Source: an uncultured Prochlorococcus sp. (GTDB lineage: Bacteria > Cyanobacteriota > Cyanobacteriia > PCC-6307 > Cyanobiaceae). From it: 64,000 nucleotides of DNA. The notes under the pieces were generated by a model. It ran no database searches, was not told the origin of the DNA, and saw only the letters and a list, made by a program, of their open reading frames with translations. Of the stretch, positions 27,365 through 35,839 are shown one piece after another. Made by a program: the position numbers and the translations under genes. Numbering within the stretch: the stretch's first letter is position 1; each line of letters opens with the position of its first letter. Location of the stretch: the NCBI GenBank assembly GCA_902536545.1, contig CACAXS010000002.1, positions 1 through 64,000 on the forward strand, given 5' to 3'.

Positions 27365-27994
27365 TCCCAAAGAAAAGGAAAGACCCCCTGCAAAAGCTAT
27401 AAATCTTTTAATAAATTTTTGACTTGCTTTAAAGGTGGTAAAAGATATTAAAAAAGTAAAAAGATTCATACTTATTAGTGAACCAATCAAATATGAAATC
27501 AAATATAAGCAAGCGCTTGTTAAAGGTAGTGCTAAAGCAGGAAGAACTGCAAGAAAATGTGAACCTCCAGCTATACCGTGTAGCAAGCCTAAACCAGTCA
27601 AAGCATGTGAGTGCTTATTATTAATATTTTGTTCCTTAACATGAAAGTGAAAGTGATGATGGGCAATTCCATTCTCATGCTTATGGGAATGCGAGTGGAT
27701 ACTTAATTGAAAAGAATTTTTTATAGCAAATACTCCAACAATTAGAAGAGAAATTCCAACTAGGAATTCGGCAATATTAGAAAATTTGTTTAAAGGCGTA
27801 ATATCCTTAATAAAAATCGCTAGAAAAGCTAACAAGAGGACGCCTAAAGAGTGTCCTAAGCCCCATGAGAAAGTATTTTTAAGAGCTTTTTGGGGATTAT
27901 TAATCGCTGCTGGTACCATTGCAATTAGATGATCAGCGCCACTAACTACATGCACAAATCCTGCAACTATACCTGTTAAAATCACAGCCTGCAT
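27323..27994 (-). CDS. nickel permease-like membrane protein (SodT-like)
   Basis: A 223-residue protein with about six hydrophobic segments and a histidine-rich loop (HSHSHKHENGIAHHHFHFHV at about residues 104-123, more His to about 135). The motif GFVHVVSGADHLIAMVPAA resembles the NiCoT/UreH-HupE permease group signature HxxxxxDH. Position next to sodN and sodX supports a nickel-uptake role; related genes in marine cyanobacteria have been called sodT. Direction is convergent with sodX, overlapping its 3' end by 42 bases, so it is not in the same operon. Substrate is inferred, not shown. Confidence 0.82.
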   Translation of the reverse strand: MQAVILTGIVAGFVHVVSGADHLIAMVPAAINNPQKALKNTFSWGLGHSLGVLLLAFLAIFIKDITPLNKFSNIAEFLVGISLLIVGVFAIKNSFQLSIHSHSHKHENGIAHHHFHFHVKEQNINNKHSHALTGLGLLHGIAGGSHFLAVLPALALPLTSACLYLISYLIGSLISMNLFTFLISFTTFKASQKFIKRFIAFAGGLSFSLGLFWIQKSASVFFN

Positions 27995-28049
27995 ATATAT
28001 TCAGTACAACTCTATTTATTCAATTTTATAGCACGATTTGAAGTCAATA

Positions 28050-28937
28050 TTAAATCGAGTTAAATAATTTCTTGAACGATTGTTCAATATCAGTTTCTCT
28101 CATAAAAGTTTCACCAATTAATACTCCCTTGATTCCAATAGATCTAAGCGATTCTAAATCTTCGGCACGATTAATTCCAGATTCACTTATAGGTATAATA
28201 TTTTGTTTTAAAAATATATCTGCATATGTATGCATCAATTCTATTGATGTTTTTAAATCCGTTTTAAAAGTCTTTAAGTCCCTATTATTTATTCCAATCA
28301 AATTAAAAGATTTTAACTTTAGAATCCTTTCTAATTCATTAGAGTTATGGACTTCAACAAGAACACTCATCTTTAAATTATCAGCTATTTTCTTTAAATA
28401 AATTAAATCATCATCACTTAAAATCGCAGCGATTAATAATATTGCATCAGCACCAGATACCCTTGCTTTATAAATCTGATAAGCAGAAATAATAAAATCT
28501 TTGCAGAGTAGAGGGAGATTAGTTGATCTCCTTACAGTTTCGAGTATTTCATAACTACCTTGAAAAAACCTTTTATCGGTAAGTACTGAGATACATGATG
28601 CACCTAATCCTTCATAACAAATTGCTATGTTTTCAGGGTTAAAATCTTTTCTAATAACTCCTTTACTCGGACTAGCTTTTTTTATTTCAGCAATAACTCC
28701 AGGTTTAATTTTTGCCTCCAAAATATTTTTATAAAAATCTTTGGGAGTAGGAAGTTTTTCAATCTTTTTGATGAGATCTTCTAAAGAGACTATTTTTTTG
28801 AAATTCTTAATTTCAATATCCTTGTGCCATACAATTTCTTCCAGAATATTTTTTGCTTGTGCTTCTCTATGAGGTACAGTATATTCTAAATTTTCTACCT
28901 TTACTGTTGGATTTGGTGGCCTGCGTCTTATCTCCAT
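28050..28937 (-). CDS. trpC: indole-3-glycerol phosphate synthase
   Basis: Fourth step of tryptophan biosynthesis (ring closure of the anthranilate-derived intermediate). TIM-barrel motifs: [17 protein letters not shown] near residue 95, [73 protein letters not shown] and [15 protein letters not shown], ending [13 protein letters not shown]. Length 295 is usual for cyanobacteria, which carry an N-terminal extension. Starts 13 bases after the lpd stop on the same strand, so lpd-trpC are probably one transcript. Other trp genes are not in the window. Confidence 0.95.
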   Translation of the reverse strand: MEIRRRPPNPTVKVENLEYTVPHREAQAKNILEEIVWHKDIEIKNFKKIVSLEDLIKKIEKLPTPKDFYKNILEAKIKPGVIAEIKKASPSKGVIRKDFNPENIAICYEGLGASCISVLTDKRFFQGSYEILETVRRSTNLPLLCKDFIISAYQIYKARVSGADAILLIAAILSDDDLIYLKKIADNLKMSVLVEVHNSNELERILKLKSFNLIGINNRDLKTFKTDLKTSIELMHTYADIFLKQNIIPISESGINRAEDLESLRSIGIKGVLIGETFMRETDIEQSFKKLFNSI

Positions 28938-28949
28938 TAATATTAAATA

Positions 28950-30389
28950 TTATTTTATTTGAGAAGCCGCTTGTTTATATGCGACCTCAACTACTTCACT
29001 AAGAGTAGGATGAGTATGAACTTCCTTAGATAATTCAATTACATCTTGGTTCCTTGAAATAGCGTTCGAAATTTCTTGAATTAAATCAGCTGCATGTAAC
29101 CCGAAAATATGAGCACCTAATACTTTTCCATTATCTTTATTGAAAATCAACTTTAGCAATCCATCACTCTCCAATTCAGCCAATGCTTTTGAATTAGCCT
29201 TAAAGAAACTTTTGACAACTCCCAAAGTAAAATTTTCTTTTGCAGATTTCTCTTTAGCTTCAGCTTCGGAGAGACCAACTGAACTTATCTCTGGGTGAGT
29301 AAAGGTTGCTGCAGGGATACTTCTATAGTTAATTTCGACATTACCGTCGCAAATATTATCAACAGCAATAGTGCCCTGCGCTGCAGCTGTATGGGCAAGC
29401 ATTAGTTTGCCCGTCACATCTCCAACAGCCCAAATGTTAGGTATTATTTCATCACCACTCTTAACTCTCATTTGATCATCTATAGGAATAAAACCTTTTA
29501 CTGTTTCGATACCAACCGACTCAAGATTTAAGTTATTACTATTAGGACTTCTGCCAGTTGCAACTAGTACAGCGTCAACTTCTAAAGTTTCTACAATCTC
29601 GTTAGATTTTGCATCCGTCAGTTCTACTTTTACAGGGCATCCAGGTATTATTTTTGTCGCAAAGACATTTGATTTTGTGTCTATATCTCTTGCTTGAATA
29701 AGGTTCTTCTTTGCAAATTTAGTGATGTCTGGATCAAATGTTGGCATAATATTTTCCAAAGCCTCGATCATGGTAACTTCACAACCAAGCGCGGTATAAA
29801 CATCAGCAAATTCTAATCCTATATATCCGCTTCCAATAATTGCTATCCATCTCGGAAGCCAATCAAGTTTAACCGCAACATCACTAGTAAATACGGTCCT
29901 ATTATCCAAAGTTATTCCACGGGGCACAAAAGGAGAAGAGCCCGTTGCTATAACAATATTCTTACATGTGAAAATTTTATCAATTCCGTTTTTATCTCTT
30001 ACACCAACTTTTTGATTTCCTTCAATTCTTCCAATGCCCAAAATAATTTCAACTCCACTCCTTTTTAGAGTTTTTGTTAAATTTTCTCTAACATTTAAAA
30101 CTAAATTATTTGCATGATCTGCAATTTTTGATCTCTCGAACCTTACTGGTGAAGCATGTATACCAAATTTAGCTAAATGTTCATAATCAGCTATTTCTCT
30201 AACTTTTCCACTTGCAGCCAAAAGAGCTTTAGATGGAACACAACCCTTGTTAACACAAGTACCTCCCATATCAGAAGATTCTACTATTGCGACTTTCAGT
30301 CCCTTCCCAGCAGCATGCTTAGCGGCATCAAAACCTCCATATCCTGCTCCTATTACGATTAAATCAAAATCAAAACTTGAATCAGTCAC
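28950..30389 (-). CDS. lpdA: dihydrolipoyl dehydrogenase (E3)
   Basis: Flavoprotein that re-oxidises lipoyl groups in the pyruvate dehydrogenase complex (and possibly glycine cleavage). FAD site VIGAGYGGFDAAKHA near residue 11; redox-active disulfide GGTCVNKGCVPSKALL near residue 43; NAD site IIGSGYIGLEFADVY near 184; FAD-binding IWAVGDVTGKLMLAHTA; and C-terminal interface EVHTHPTLSEVVEVAYKQA with the catalytic His-Glu pair. Length 479 is normal. The gene for E1 alpha is at 19347 in this window. Confidence 0.94.
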   Translation of the reverse strand: MTDSSFDFDLIVIGAGYGGFDAAKHAAGKGLKVAIVESSDMGGTCVNKGCVPSKALLAASGKVREIADYEHLAKFGIHASPVRFERSKIADHANNLVLNVRENLTKTLKRSGVEIILGIGRIEGNQKVGVRDKNGIDKIFTCKNIVIATGSSPFVPRGITLDNRTVFTSDVAVKLDWLPRWIAIIGSGYIGLEFADVYTALGCEVTMIEALENIMPTFDPDITKFAKKNLIQARDIDTKSNVFATKIIPGCPVKVELTDAKSNEIVETLEVDAVLVATGRSPNSNNLNLESVGIETVKGFIPIDDQMRVKSGDEIIPNIWAVGDVTGKLMLAHTAAAQGTIAVDNICDGNVEINYRSIPAATFTHPEISSVGLSEAEAKEKSAKENFTLGVVKSFFKANSKALAELESDGLLKLIFNKDNGKVLGAHIFGLHAADLIQEISNAISRNQDVIELSKEVHTHPTLSEVVEVAYKQAASQIK

Positions 30390-30400
30390 TTTTTATTTAT

Positions 30401-31111
30401 TTATTTAGAGATGTATGCGACTCTTTTTCGTTCTAGTAATAACGGAACTGCAACACAAGCCACATTTAATGATTCTACAAGCTCACTATGCGGAATTGTA
30501 ATTGTTTCATTAAAAGCTTCTTGAATTTTTTTATGAATACCTTGACCTTCATTACCCAAAATTAATGCAGTACGTCTAGACCAATCAACTTCCCAGTAGG
30601 GTTTTGAAGGTTTTTTTGAACTCTCATTATGGCTACTAGTAGAGAAAATCTTAAATCCTACATTTGATAATTCATACAAAGACTTAAGTAAAGAATTTAA
30701 TATTTCTTCTTCAATTCCATCAAATCTTAAAAATGGCAGATGAAAAACTGCACCTGAGGATGCTCTCAAAACCTTATGGCCTAATGGGTGCGCACCTCCA
30801 GCTAAAATAATTGCATTAACACCAGCAGCTAAAGCAGTTCTAAATAGATTACCCATATTACCAGGATCTTGAATCCTGTCGAGAACAAGAACAAAATCAT
30901 CTTTTATATTAAATTGATAATTAGGTATTGCTGAAATCTCTACTAAAGCTGCTATCCCATCTGGATTAATTGTTGAAATCGCAGATGCCAAGACTTCCTC
31001 TGAGACAATATTTATTAATGACTTATAAAATTTATTGCTTAGATTTTGATTCTTTCTTAGCCATTTTTCGGTAACTAAAATCTTAGAGGGATTTTTTCCA
31101 GACTTCAGCAA
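30401..31111 (-). CDS. SpoU-type 2'-O-methyltransferase, start unresolved
   Basis: SPOUT-fold RNA ribose methyltransferase (TrmH/RlmB group). Motifs: VLDRIQDPGNMGNLFRTALAAGVNAIIL, LILGNEGQGIHKKI, and SLNVACVAVPLLLERKR, the three SAM-knot motifs. The first TTG in frame is at 31111 but conserved substrate-domain sequence continues upstream: the codons before it read SPKDRDFFCIEGTHLIEEL. The frame stays open to a TAA at 31277-31279, yet has no ATG, GTG or TTG in those 55 codons, so the real start is unclear; an ATA at 31243 would give the expected length. Ends 12 bases from lpdA. Confidence 0.88.
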   Translation of the reverse strand: MLKSGKNPSKILVTEKWLRKNQNLSNKFYKSLINIVSEEVLASAISTINPDGIAALVEISAIPNYQFNIKDDFVLVLDRIQDPGNMGNLFRTALAAGVNAIILAGGAHPLGHKVLRASSGAVFHLPFLRFDGIEEEILNSLLKSLYELSNVGFKIFSTSSHNESSKKPSKPYWEVDWSRRTALILGNEGQGIHKKIQEAFNETITIPHSELVESLNVACVAVPLLLERKRVAYISK

Positions 31112-31433
31112 TTCTTCAATGAGATGTGTACCCTCTATGCAAAAAAAGTCTCTATCTTTTGGAGATGATCCTCTTTTAAATGATCTAAATCTTTTAACTA
31201 GATTATTGTTTTTACTAGTTATTTTTAAAAAAGTATTTTCTATGAGTAATTTGAAAAATTTGTTATCAACTATATTTTAATTACATAAATATTTTGATCA
31301 ATTATTTATTAAATTTTTATTTCCCAAGAAATCAAAAAAATACAATTTCACTTTTAATTAACATTCATGACGTTACATAGGGTGGACTTAATATTATTAG
31401 TTTGTCATTATGAATCTAATAAATTAAGTCTTA

Positions 31434-32804
31434 ATGATTTGCGGAAGCAAAACGAAGTCATATCTTAAATCCCAAAATTTAAAGATTCTTGGCCAAGGCA
31501 AGTTAAATGGAATAGTTGAAATAAGTGGTGCGAAGAATTCCGCCTTAGTTTTATTAGCCTCATCATTGCTAACTAATGAAAAAATATTTCTTGAAAATGT
31601 ACCTTTTCTCACTGATATTGAAAAGATGGGGAATATCCTAAAGAATTTAGGAGTGAATTTAGTTCGTAAAAACAACCAACTAGAAATAGATCCAACAACT
31701 ATTACGATTAAAGAACTTCCATATGAACTTGTTAAAGGATTAAGAGCTAGTTTTTTTTGTATAGGTGCACTATTAACTAAATTTGGAGAAGCTCAAGTAC
31801 CATTACCAGGTGGATGCAATATTGGTTCAAGACCAATAGACGAGCACATTAATGGACTAATCGCATTAGGAGCAGACATTATTATTGAAGAGGGAATTGT
31901 CAAGGCTACAACAAGGGGGAACAAAAATAGACTTCATGGCACTCATATTAAATTAAATTGTCCAAGTGTAGGTGCGACTGAAACTTTAATAATGGCAGCA
32001 TCTTTAGCTAAAGGAAGAACTACTATTGAAAATGCTGCGAGAGAGCCTGAAGTTCAAGATTTATGCCAAATGCTTAATAAAATGGGGGCAAAAATTTATG
32101 ACTCCGGTAAAGAAACAATTATTATTGATGGTGTTAATAAGCTTGGCGGATGTACCCATAAAGTAATTCCAGACCGAATAGAAGCTGGAACTTTTCTAAT
32201 AGCTGCTGCTGCAACTTCCTCTTCACTAACAATTTCTCCAGTAATCCCTCATCATCTTGAAGCTGTTACTAATAAGCTTCAAGAGAGTGGGAGCAAAATT
32301 ATGATTAAAGGTAATTCGATTTCTATCAAGAGTAAAGAAATTAAAGGAGTAGATATTGAAACAGCTCCTTTTCCTGGCTTTCCTACTGATTTGCAGGCTC
32401 CATTTACAGCTCTAATGACGATCGCACATGGTGAATCAAAAATAACCGAAACAATTTTCGAAAACAGAATGAATCATATTTATTTACTTAATGAAATGGG
32501 TGCCCGTATAAAACTAAACAAAAACGTAGCTTACATCAAAGGTGTTAGAACAATTAATGGGATGAATCTAGTTGGCTCAGATTTAAGGTCATCAGCTGCA
32601 TTAATAATTGCAGGAATCATCGCAAAAGGTAGTAGTAAGATCTATGGATTAGAACATTTAGATAGAGGTTATGAAAATTTTGAATTAAAACTAAAAAATT
32701 TAGGTATTAAAATAACTAGAGAGATCAGTAAGAGTACTTTTGAGGAAAACGGATATAAAATTAAACATAAATCTGGGAATCTCTCAGAACTCGAAGCAGC
32801 TTAG
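31434..32804 (+). CDS. murA: UDP-N-acetylglucosamine 1-carboxyvinyltransferase
   Basis: First committed step of peptidoglycan synthesis, target of fosfomycin. The inside-out beta/alpha barrel repeats are recognised by GQGKLNGIVEISGAKNSAL near residue 20, the catalytic loop PLPGGCNIGSRPIDEH with C128, NAAREPEVQDLCQMLNKMGA, RIEAGTFLIAAAAT and FPTDLQAPFTALMTIA. The presence of Cys at 128 predicts fosfomycin sensitivity by family knowledge. Length 456 is slightly longer than E. coli MurA (419) owing to an N-terminal piece of about 12 residues and a C-terminal tail. Confidence 0.95.
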   Translation: MICGSKTKSYLKSQNLKILGQGKLNGIVEISGAKNSALVLLASSLLTNEKIFLENVPFLTDIEKMGNILKNLGVNLVRKNNQLEIDPTTITIKELPYELVKGLRASFFCIGALLTKFGEAQVPLPGGCNIGSRPIDEHINGLIALGADIIIEEGIVKATTRGNKNRLHGTHIKLNCPSVGATETLIMAASLAKGRTTIENAAREPEVQDLCQMLNKMGAKIYDSGKETIIIDGVNKLGGCTHKVIPDRIEAGTFLIAAAATSSSLTISPVIPHHLEAVTNKLQESGSKIMIKGNSISIKSKEIKGVDIETAPFPGFPTDLQAPFTALMTIAHGESKITETIFENRMNHIYLLNEMGARIKLNKNVAYIKGVRTINGMNLVGSDLRSSAALIIAGIIAKGSSKIYGLEHLDRGYENFELKLKNLGIKITREISKSTFEENGYKIKHKSGNLSELEAA

Positions 32805-32841
32805 TCTTTCAAAAAAATATTTTAATATTAAAAAAGTCGAT

Positions 32842-32952
32842 TCAAACGTAAGCAATATTGATTAGTGAAATACAACCCAAAAATAATATAAACAAAACTA
32901 GAAAGCGACTAGACCAAATTTTATTTAAACCATTAAATTTGAATTCATTCAT
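32842..32952 (-). CDS. mini-ORF, 36-residue membrane peptide (second of a pair)
   Basis: Minus-strand ATG at 32950-32952 overlaps the stop of the preceding mini-ORF as ATGA. The 36-residue product begins MNEFKFNGLNKIWSSRF, followed by a very hydrophobic stretch (LVLFILFLGCISLINIAYV), i.e. a positive-inside single-span membrane peptide with one cysteine. ATGA coupling between two tiny single-span frames is not expected by chance and argues that both are translated. No homologue can be named. No strong ribosome-binding site is visible. Confidence 0.55.
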   Translation of the reverse strand: MNEFKFNGLNKIWSSRFLVLFILFLGCISLINIAYV

Positions 32953-33056
32953 ACCCAAGTTCCGCTATTAGATCCGAATGTTGTCAATATAGTAACCGCA
33001 ATAAATAGATAAGGAACAAATTTAAAAGATAATTTTTTAGCTTGAGTTTTAGACAT
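32949..33056 (-). CDS. mini-ORF, 35-residue membrane peptide (first of a pair)
   Basis: Minus-strand ATG at 33054-33056 to TGA at 32949-32951. The 35-residue product starts MSKTQAKKLSFKF, then a hydrophobic segment VPYLFIAVTILTTF, then GSNSGTWV. Lysine-rich start followed by a single span fits a small membrane protein, as seen for the many photosystem, Ndh and cytochrome accessory subunits of cyanobacteria, but it does not match any small subunit I know. Its stop overlaps the start of a second mini-ORF. Located downstream of murA and 280 bases before tRNA-Leu. Confidence 0.55.
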   Translation of the reverse strand: MSKTQAKKLSFKFVPYLFIAVTILTTFGSNSGTWV

Positions 33057-33092
33057 TTGTTTTTTTCTAAATATAACACAATATTACTAATC

Positions 33093-33203
33093 ATGAAGCT
33101 ATCTCCTTTTAAAAAAGACTTTTACTCGTTTTTAGTTACAAATATGTATCAGAAATGTTTAAATACACTTTTTTTACCTTATTATTGTCAGCAAATTCAA
33201 TAA
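33093..33203 (+). CDS. mini-ORF, 36 residues, weakly supported
   Basis: ATG at 33093, TAA at 33201-33203. The peptide is basic and aromatic (MKLSPFKKDFYSFLVTNMYQ at the start, two cysteines in the second half), with no clear membrane segment. It is divergent from the mini-ORF pair at 32842-33056. Nothing supports expression except an open frame in a spacer; treat as a candidate. The remainder of the 32805-33335 spacer has no other gene that I can see apart from the tRNA-Leu promoter. Confidence 0.3.
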   Translation: MKLSPFKKDFYSFLVTNMYQKCLNTLFLPYYCQQIQ

Positions 33204-33302
33204 ATATAATTCTTTTTTTTTAACGAAAAGATTAACTATCAACAAACGTTATCTTGATCACTGACCCTTGAACAAAACAATAGTCAATAAGTTGATATTT
33301 GT

Positions 33303-33308
33303 TATAAT
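33303..33308 (+). promoter_or_regulatory. candidate -10 box of tRNA-Leu
   Basis: TATAAT lies 28 bases before the mature 5' end of the tRNA-Leu gene. No convincing -35 hexamer is found at the proper spacing. Cyanobacterial -10 elements often appear without a strong -35, so this is plausible but unproved. Confidence 0.4.
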
Positions 33309-33335
33309 AAAAAAGTTAATTTTTTCAAAAGCCTT

Positions 33336-33417
33336 GGGAGCGTGGTGGAATTGGTAGACGCACCGCACTCAAAATGCGGCACCTTCGGGTATGTCGGTTC
33401 AAGTCCGACCGCTCCCA
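33336..33417 (+). tRNA. tRNA-Leu (CAA anticodon)
   Basis: Acceptor stem GGGAGCG at 33336-33342 pairs with CGCTCCC at 33410-33416, followed by discriminator A. The anticodon stem-loop has CGCA / CTCAAAA / TGCG, giving anticodon CAA, which reads UUG. A long variable arm (CACCTTCGGGTATG region) confirms class II leucine type, and GGTTCAAGTCC is the T arm. CCA is not encoded. It is 6 bases upstream of argD, and the tRNA DNA is open in that frame, which can mislead start calling. Confidence 0.97.
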
Positions 33418-33422
33418 CTTTG

Positions 33423-34598
33423 ATGAATACCTATAGTCGATTCGATATATCTTTCAAAAAAGGAAAAGGTTGTTGGCTATGGGACACCAAAGGTAAAAAG
33501 TATCTTGATGCAGTTGCTGGCATCGCAACTTGTAGTCTTGGACATAGCGATAGAGTTTTAAGAAGGAGGCTATCAAGTCAATTAAAAAAGATTCAGCACA
33601 TTTCCAATCTCTACAACATTGAAGAACAAGAACAATTAAGCAGAACTTTAACAAATATGAGTTGTGCCAAAAGCGTCTTCTTCTGCAACAGTGGTGCGGA
33701 AGCAAATGAATCAGCAATTAAATTAATTAAAAAATATGGTAATACAGCAAATAAAGGTAAAGAATCAATTATTCTCGCGGCAGAATCTAGCTTTCATGGA
33801 AGAACGTTAGCAGCCTTGAGCGCAACTGGACAGCCGAAATATCAAAAAGGGTTCGAACCAATGATTCAAGGGTTCAAATTTTTTAAATTTAACAATTTTG
33901 ATTCGGTAAAAAAAATATTTGAGGAGTGTGAAAATAATGATCAAAAAATTTCCGGCGTTTTAGTTGAACCAATACAAGGAGAAGGTGGCGTAATTCCTGG
34001 AAGTAAAATATTTTTTAAAAACCTGAGAGATATATGTGATAAATATAATTCTCTCCTCATTTTAGATGAGGTCCAAAGTGGAGTAGGTCGAACTGGGAAA
34101 ATGTGGGGTTATGAGAATTTAGGAATTGAACCTGATGGATTCACCCTTGCTAAAGGATTAGGCGGAGGTCATGCAATTGGAGCATTATTAGTAAAAGAAA
34201 AAGCCAACATTTTTTCCCCAGGAGATCATGCAAGCACTTTTGGGGGGAACCCTTTCGCCTGTAAAGCTGCCCTAACTGTATTAGAAGAAATAAATAGAAG
34301 AAATCTTATCAATAATGTTTATCTAAGAGGGGAACAATTAAGCGCTGGATTTGAAGAATTGTCAAAAAAATTTCCTAACATTATCACCGGGAAAAGAGGT
34401 TTAGGGTTAATACAAGGTCTTGTGATCAATAATGATAATGTTGATGCAAAAAAAATTACATTAAAAGCATTTGATAAAGGATTACTAGTAGTTCCTGCAG
34501 GAGGAAACGTGGTAAGGATTGTCCCACCATTAGTTATATCTAGAAGAGAAATTAATATTCTTTTGGATAAGCTAAATTCAATTTTTAAAGAGTTATAG
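33423..34598 (+). CDS. argD: acetylornithine aminotransferase
   Basis: Class III PLP aminotransferase of arginine biosynthesis. I start at the ATG at 33423, directly after the tRNA-Leu. Translating further upstream only reads the tRNA (the well-known peptide-like string from tRNA-Leu), so the earlier in-frame start at 33342 is artificial. The 391 residues show GCWLWDTKGKKYLDAVAGIA, FFCNSGAEANESAIKLI, FHGRTLAALSATGQPKYQ, LVEPIQGEGGV, LLILDEVQSGVGRTGK, and the PLP lysine in TLAKGLGGGHAIGA. folC follows 11 bases later on the same strand. Confidence 0.94.
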   Translation: MNTYSRFDISFKKGKGCWLWDTKGKKYLDAVAGIATCSLGHSDRVLRRRLSSQLKKIQHISNLYNIEEQEQLSRTLTNMSCAKSVFFCNSGAEANESAIKLIKKYGNTANKGKESIILAAESSFHGRTLAALSATGQPKYQKGFEPMIQGFKFFKFNNFDSVKKIFEECENNDQKISGVLVEPIQGEGGVIPGSKIFFKNLRDICDKYNSLLILDEVQSGVGRTGKMWGYENLGIEPDGFTLAKGLGGGHAIGALLVKEKANIFSPGDHASTFGGNPFACKAALTVLEEINRRNLINNVYLRGEQLSAGFEELSKKFPNIITGKRGLGLIQGLVINNDNVDAKKITLKAFDKGLLVVPAGGNVVRIVPPLVISRREINILLDKLNSIFKEL

Positions 34599-34609
34599 CA
34601 ATTTAAATT

Positions 34610-35839
34610 TTGAAAAATGCAAATTTAAAAATTTTTGAATTATTACCTAAATATGAAAGGGATAATATCAAGTTAGGTTTATCAAGAATTAAAAAAGCAC
34701 TTCAAGAACTTGGTAATCCTTGCATGAATATCCCTGCGATACAAATTATTGGAACCAATGGGAAAGGATCAATCGCGGCATATTTAGAAAGTATACTTTT
34801 TGAAGCTAAAAGAAATTTTGGTGTAACGACATCTCCCCATCTTTTGGACATATGCGAGAGGATTAGAGTTAATAAAAAAAATATTAACGAAGCTGATTTT
34901 GAGAGAATCTATAGATTAATAGAAAAAAAAATTTCAACATTTGAATTAACTCCTTTTGAAAAAATCATTTGCTGCGCACTAAATTTTTTTGACAATAAAA
35001 AAGTTGAATTGCTCATTCTTGAGGCTGGCTTAGGGGGACGATTAGACGCGACAACAGCCCATAAATCTAGACCAATAATTGCTATTGGGAATATTGGCTT
35101 AGACCATAAAGAATTTCTTGGAGATACGATTGAAAAAATTGCAGAAGAAAAATTAGCAGTTATTGAAAAAAACTCAATTGTCATCTCATGTAAACAAAAT
35201 AGCCAAGTTGAAAATTTAATAACCAAAAAAGTTAAAGAGGTTGGAGCAGAAATTATCTGGAAAGATTCAATTTCAAACAGCTATGAGCTTGGATTAAAAG
35301 GAATTTTTCAAAAGCAAAATGCTTCAGTAGCTGTTGGAGCAATTGAAGCACTGAACAATTTGGGATTCACTATAAATAAAAAACACATATCTGAAGGTCT
35401 TAAAAAGACATCTTGGAACGGTAGGCTAGAAATAATAAATTATTTGAAAAAAGAAATTCTTGTAGATTGTGCGCATAATTATCCTGCTGCAAAAGCACTC
35501 TCTCATGAGCGAAGCAATTGGGAGAATGAAGATAAAGGAATTTTTTGGATTTTAGGTGTCCAAAGACAAAAAGATATTTACGCAATATTAAAAACACTTC
35601 TCAAGAAAAATGATCACTTATTACTTGTACCAGTTCCAAACCAACCTAGTTGGCAATTAAATGATCTTTCTCAGATTAAAGAAATTGACTTTCAAAAAAC
35701 AATTGAATTTAAAACATTTGAACTTGCCATTGAATATTTATTTTCTCTAGAAAAATGGCCACCTAATCATCCTGTTCTAACAGGTTCTATTTTTTTAGTT
35801 GGTGAATTTATTAAATTTGCGAATAAACAGAAATGTTAG
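34610..35839 (+). CDS. folC: bifunctional folylpolyglutamate / dihydrofolate synthase
   Basis: Adds glutamate to dihydropteroate and folate, an ATP-dependent Mur-ligase-type enzyme. Motifs: ATP site IIGTNGKGSIAAYLESIL near residue 46, TTSPHLLDICERIRVN, EAGLGGRLDATTA near 137, GNIGLDHKEFLGDTIEKIAEEKL and DCAHNYPAAKAL. Length 409. Start is a TTG at 34610; the frame continues without a better ATG in the immediate spacer after argD. The end overlaps the convergent FAD-oxidase stop by 4 bases. Confidence 0.93.
   Translation: MKNANLKIFELLPKYERDNIKLGLSRIKKALQELGNPCMNIPAIQIIGTNGKGSIAAYLESILFEAKRNFGVTTSPHLLDICERIRVNKKNINEADFERIYRLIEKKISTFELTPFEKIICCALNFFDNKKVELLILEAGLGGRLDATTAHKSRPIIAIGNIGLDHKEFLGDTIEKIAEEKLAVIEKNSIVISCKQNSQVENLITKKVKEVGAEIIWKDSISNSYELGLKGIFQKQNASVAVGAIEALNNLGFTINKKHISEGLKKTSWNGRLEIINYLKKEILVDCAHNYPAAKALSHERSNWENEDKGIFWILGVQRQKDIYAILKTLLKKNDHLLLVPVPNQPSWQLNDLSQIKEIDFQKTIEFKTFELAIEYLFSLEKWPPNHPVLTGSIFLVGEFIKFANKQKC

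Noticed and set aside
33342..33422. Coding extension of argD across the tRNA-Leu
   Set aside because: The translated stretch is only the tRNA gene read as codons; ArgD homology begins at the ATG at 33423.
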